Both the position numbers and the translations under genes were made by a program. DNA of 6,756 bases from an uncultured Coriobacteriaceae bacterium (GTDB taxonomy: Bacteria > Actinomycetota > Coriobacteriia > Coriobacteriales > QAMH01): positions 1 to 6,756 of the forward strand of contig CACZSV010000116.1 of assembly GCA_902783925.1 (NCBI GenBank). The letters are read 5' to 3'. Shown here piece by piece: positions 5,961-6,756 of the stretch. Under the pieces are notes generated by a model. It was given only the letters and a program-made list of their open reading frames with translations. It had not been told where the DNA came from and ran no database searches. Within the stretch, counting starts at the first letter, position 1, and each line of letters begins with the position of its first letter.

Positions 5961-6526
5961 TTGTCAATTGGGCACAATTTTCCCCGTTCACGGGGGTATT
6001 CACTGTAAGTATACGCAAGAATCGGGCTCTATTATGTCTGGCGAGCGGTTCGCTTGGCAGAGGCAAAACTACGCAATTGACGTGGTGTTATAGAGAATAT
6101 GCTGCTTGGATTGGAATACATTGCATGCCGAAAGTCCTCCTTGAGCCGCATGACGACGCCATATTGGAAATAATTTGAAACCCTCGTACGAGATTTCGAG
6201 AATTCTCGCCTATTTTGCAACAGCAAGGTCAGGAAGCAGGCGGTTATCGTAGCCGGGTTCGCTGTTATCGGGGTTCAAATCGTGCATAGGTCGAGATTCG
6301 CGCAAGTCGTCGTCAAGTCATCGTTTATAAATCGGGGTTCGTGGCAGCGCAGCGATCGCGTCATGTAGGGGGGTGACGTAGCGGCAGCTTTTCTGCGTGC
6401 CAATCCGTAGGAAAGCAAAAATGATATGAGCTCGGTGGTTTATTGTGGTAAGATACCGTCTCGCGTGTGAGGCGCAGGGGCCGCAAATTTGTTTTTCGGG
6501 TTCGTAAGCGCCTGCAGAGAACGCAT
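5953..6526. other. Gene-free stretch between the sIHF promoter and tRNA-Pro
   Basis: I see no credible protein gene or named RNA in these 574 nt; the open frames lack Shine-Dalgarno sequences and family motifs. What can be seen: a small inverted repeat at 5960-5978 (ATTGT/ACAAT); a hairpin CCCCG-TTCA-CGGGG at 5982-5995 without a T run; perfect palindromes TCGTACGA (6184-6191) and CGAGAATTCTCG (6197-6208); and several copies of a GGGTTC-containing short repeat. A promoter for tRNA-Pro must lie in the right part, but I cannot pick one with confidence (TAAGAT at 6449-6454 lacks a partner). An unannotated small RNA or a decayed gene remains possible. Confidence 0.6.
6197..6208. repeat. Perfect 12-bp palindrome, possible operator
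   Basis: CGAGAATTCTCG is fully self-complementary and follows a perfect 8-bp palindrome TCGTACGA (6184-6191) by five bases. Adjacent palindromes in a gene-free region suggest a protein-binding site, but no regulator or regulated promoter can be assigned. Confidence 0.3.
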
Positions 6527-6603
<77 letters not shown>

Positions 6604-6613
6604 GTTAAAAGAC

Positions 6614-6645
6614 AAGGTCAGAGCGTTTTTGCTCTGGCCTTTTTT
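6614..6645 (+). terminator. Intrinsic terminator of tRNA-Pro
   Basis: The stem AAGGTCAGAGC / GCTCTGGCCTT (one G-U pair) closes a loop of about six bases and runs into six T residues (6640-6645). It lies just past the tRNA 3' end. Confidence 0.93.
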
Positions 6646-6655
6646 GCTGCTGAAA

Positions 6656-6715
6656 TTGACAGAGTTCGCAAGTTGACCGTAAATCGGGGTTTCAGGGCTT
6701 TCAATGCTATTGAAA
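6656..6715 (+). promoter_or_regulatory. Candidate promoter/operator for a gene beyond the right edge
   Basis: A perfect -35 hexamer TTGACA (6656-6661) is followed 17 bp later by a near copy, TTGACC (6673-6678). The -10 region at the right distance from the first (TAAATC or GTAAAT, 6679-6685) is weak. Downstream, TTTCAA-TGCTA-TTGAAA (6699-6715) is a perfect 6-bp inverted repeat that could be an operator. The position just before a Shine-Dalgarno sequence supports a regulatory role. Confidence 0.35.
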
Positions 6716-6737
6716 CTTAACCCAAGAATCTCGCATT

Positions 6738-6748
6738 AGGAGGCGAGG
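6738..6748 (+). promoter_or_regulatory. Shine-Dalgarno of a gene starting at or beyond the right edge
   Basis: AGGAGG (6738-6743) and an overlapping GAGG (6745-6748) occur close to the window end. A start codon beginning at 6756 or slightly beyond would be at a normal distance from the second site. The gene itself is not visible. Confidence 0.4.
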
Positions 6749-6756
6749 CGATAATA

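Noticed and set aside
5982..5995. Hairpin CCCCG-TTCA-CGGGG as a terminator.
   Set aside because: The stem is only five pairs and neither strand has a T run after it.
6032..6226. Minus-strand 64-codon open frame in the gene-free stretch.
   Set aside because: It would have to start at TTG without a Shine-Dalgarno sequence, and its composition and motifs look random.
6212..6237. AAGGTCAGG followed by AAGCAGGCGG resembles the conserved core of bacterial SRP (4.5S) RNA.
   Set aside because: The GGAA tetraloop segment between the two halves is absent and the flanks do not form the long SRP hairpin, so this is probably chance.

Overview
The window reads as chromosomal DNA from an actinobacterium, most likely an anaerobic member of the Coriobacteriia (perhaps Eggerthellales). 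The strongest clue is a 102-residue actinobacterial-type integration host factor (sIHF/mIHF). The mix of a corrin methyltransferase, a flavin reductase-rubredoxin fusion and moderate GC content fits an anaerobe of that class. The genus cannot be fixed from the sequence alone.

Layout from left to right. Positions 1-1679 (minus strand) hold an ABC exporter operon: a LolD/MacB-type ATPase followed immediately by a large FtsX/MacB-type permease whose C-terminal part lies off the left edge. A short divergent intergenic region (1680-1856) separates it from a single plus-strand gene, cobI/cbiL, for C20 methylation of (cobalt-)precorrin-2. cobI converges on a minus-strand flavin reductase-rubredoxin fusion protein. 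A perfect 15-bp inverted repeat between the two genes looks like a shared bidirectional terminator.

Positions 3483-5394 (minus strand) carry a compact three-gene operon. In transcription order it contains a small basic protein with a Cys/His metal-binding motif, a GNAT acetyltransferase and a glycerate 2-kinase; the last two overlap by 4 nt. Further right, sIHF stands alone with a near-consensus promoter, a strong ribosome binding site and a clear intrinsic terminator. A gene-free stretch of about 640 nt follows, then tRNA-Pro(GGG) with encoded CCA and its own terminator. The window closes with a plausible promoter/operator and Shine-Dalgarno sequence for a gene beyond the right edge.

Apart from the operons, the genes do not form one pathway: this looks like ordinary core and housekeeping sequence with several independent units. 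I found no CRISPR array, insertion sequence, phage gene, toxin-antitoxin pair or recognisable new defence system. The points most worth following up are the small Cys/His protein at the head of the glycerate kinase operon, the detached cobI gene, the short-spaced rubredoxin fusion, and the long gene-free stretch with palindromes and short repeats.
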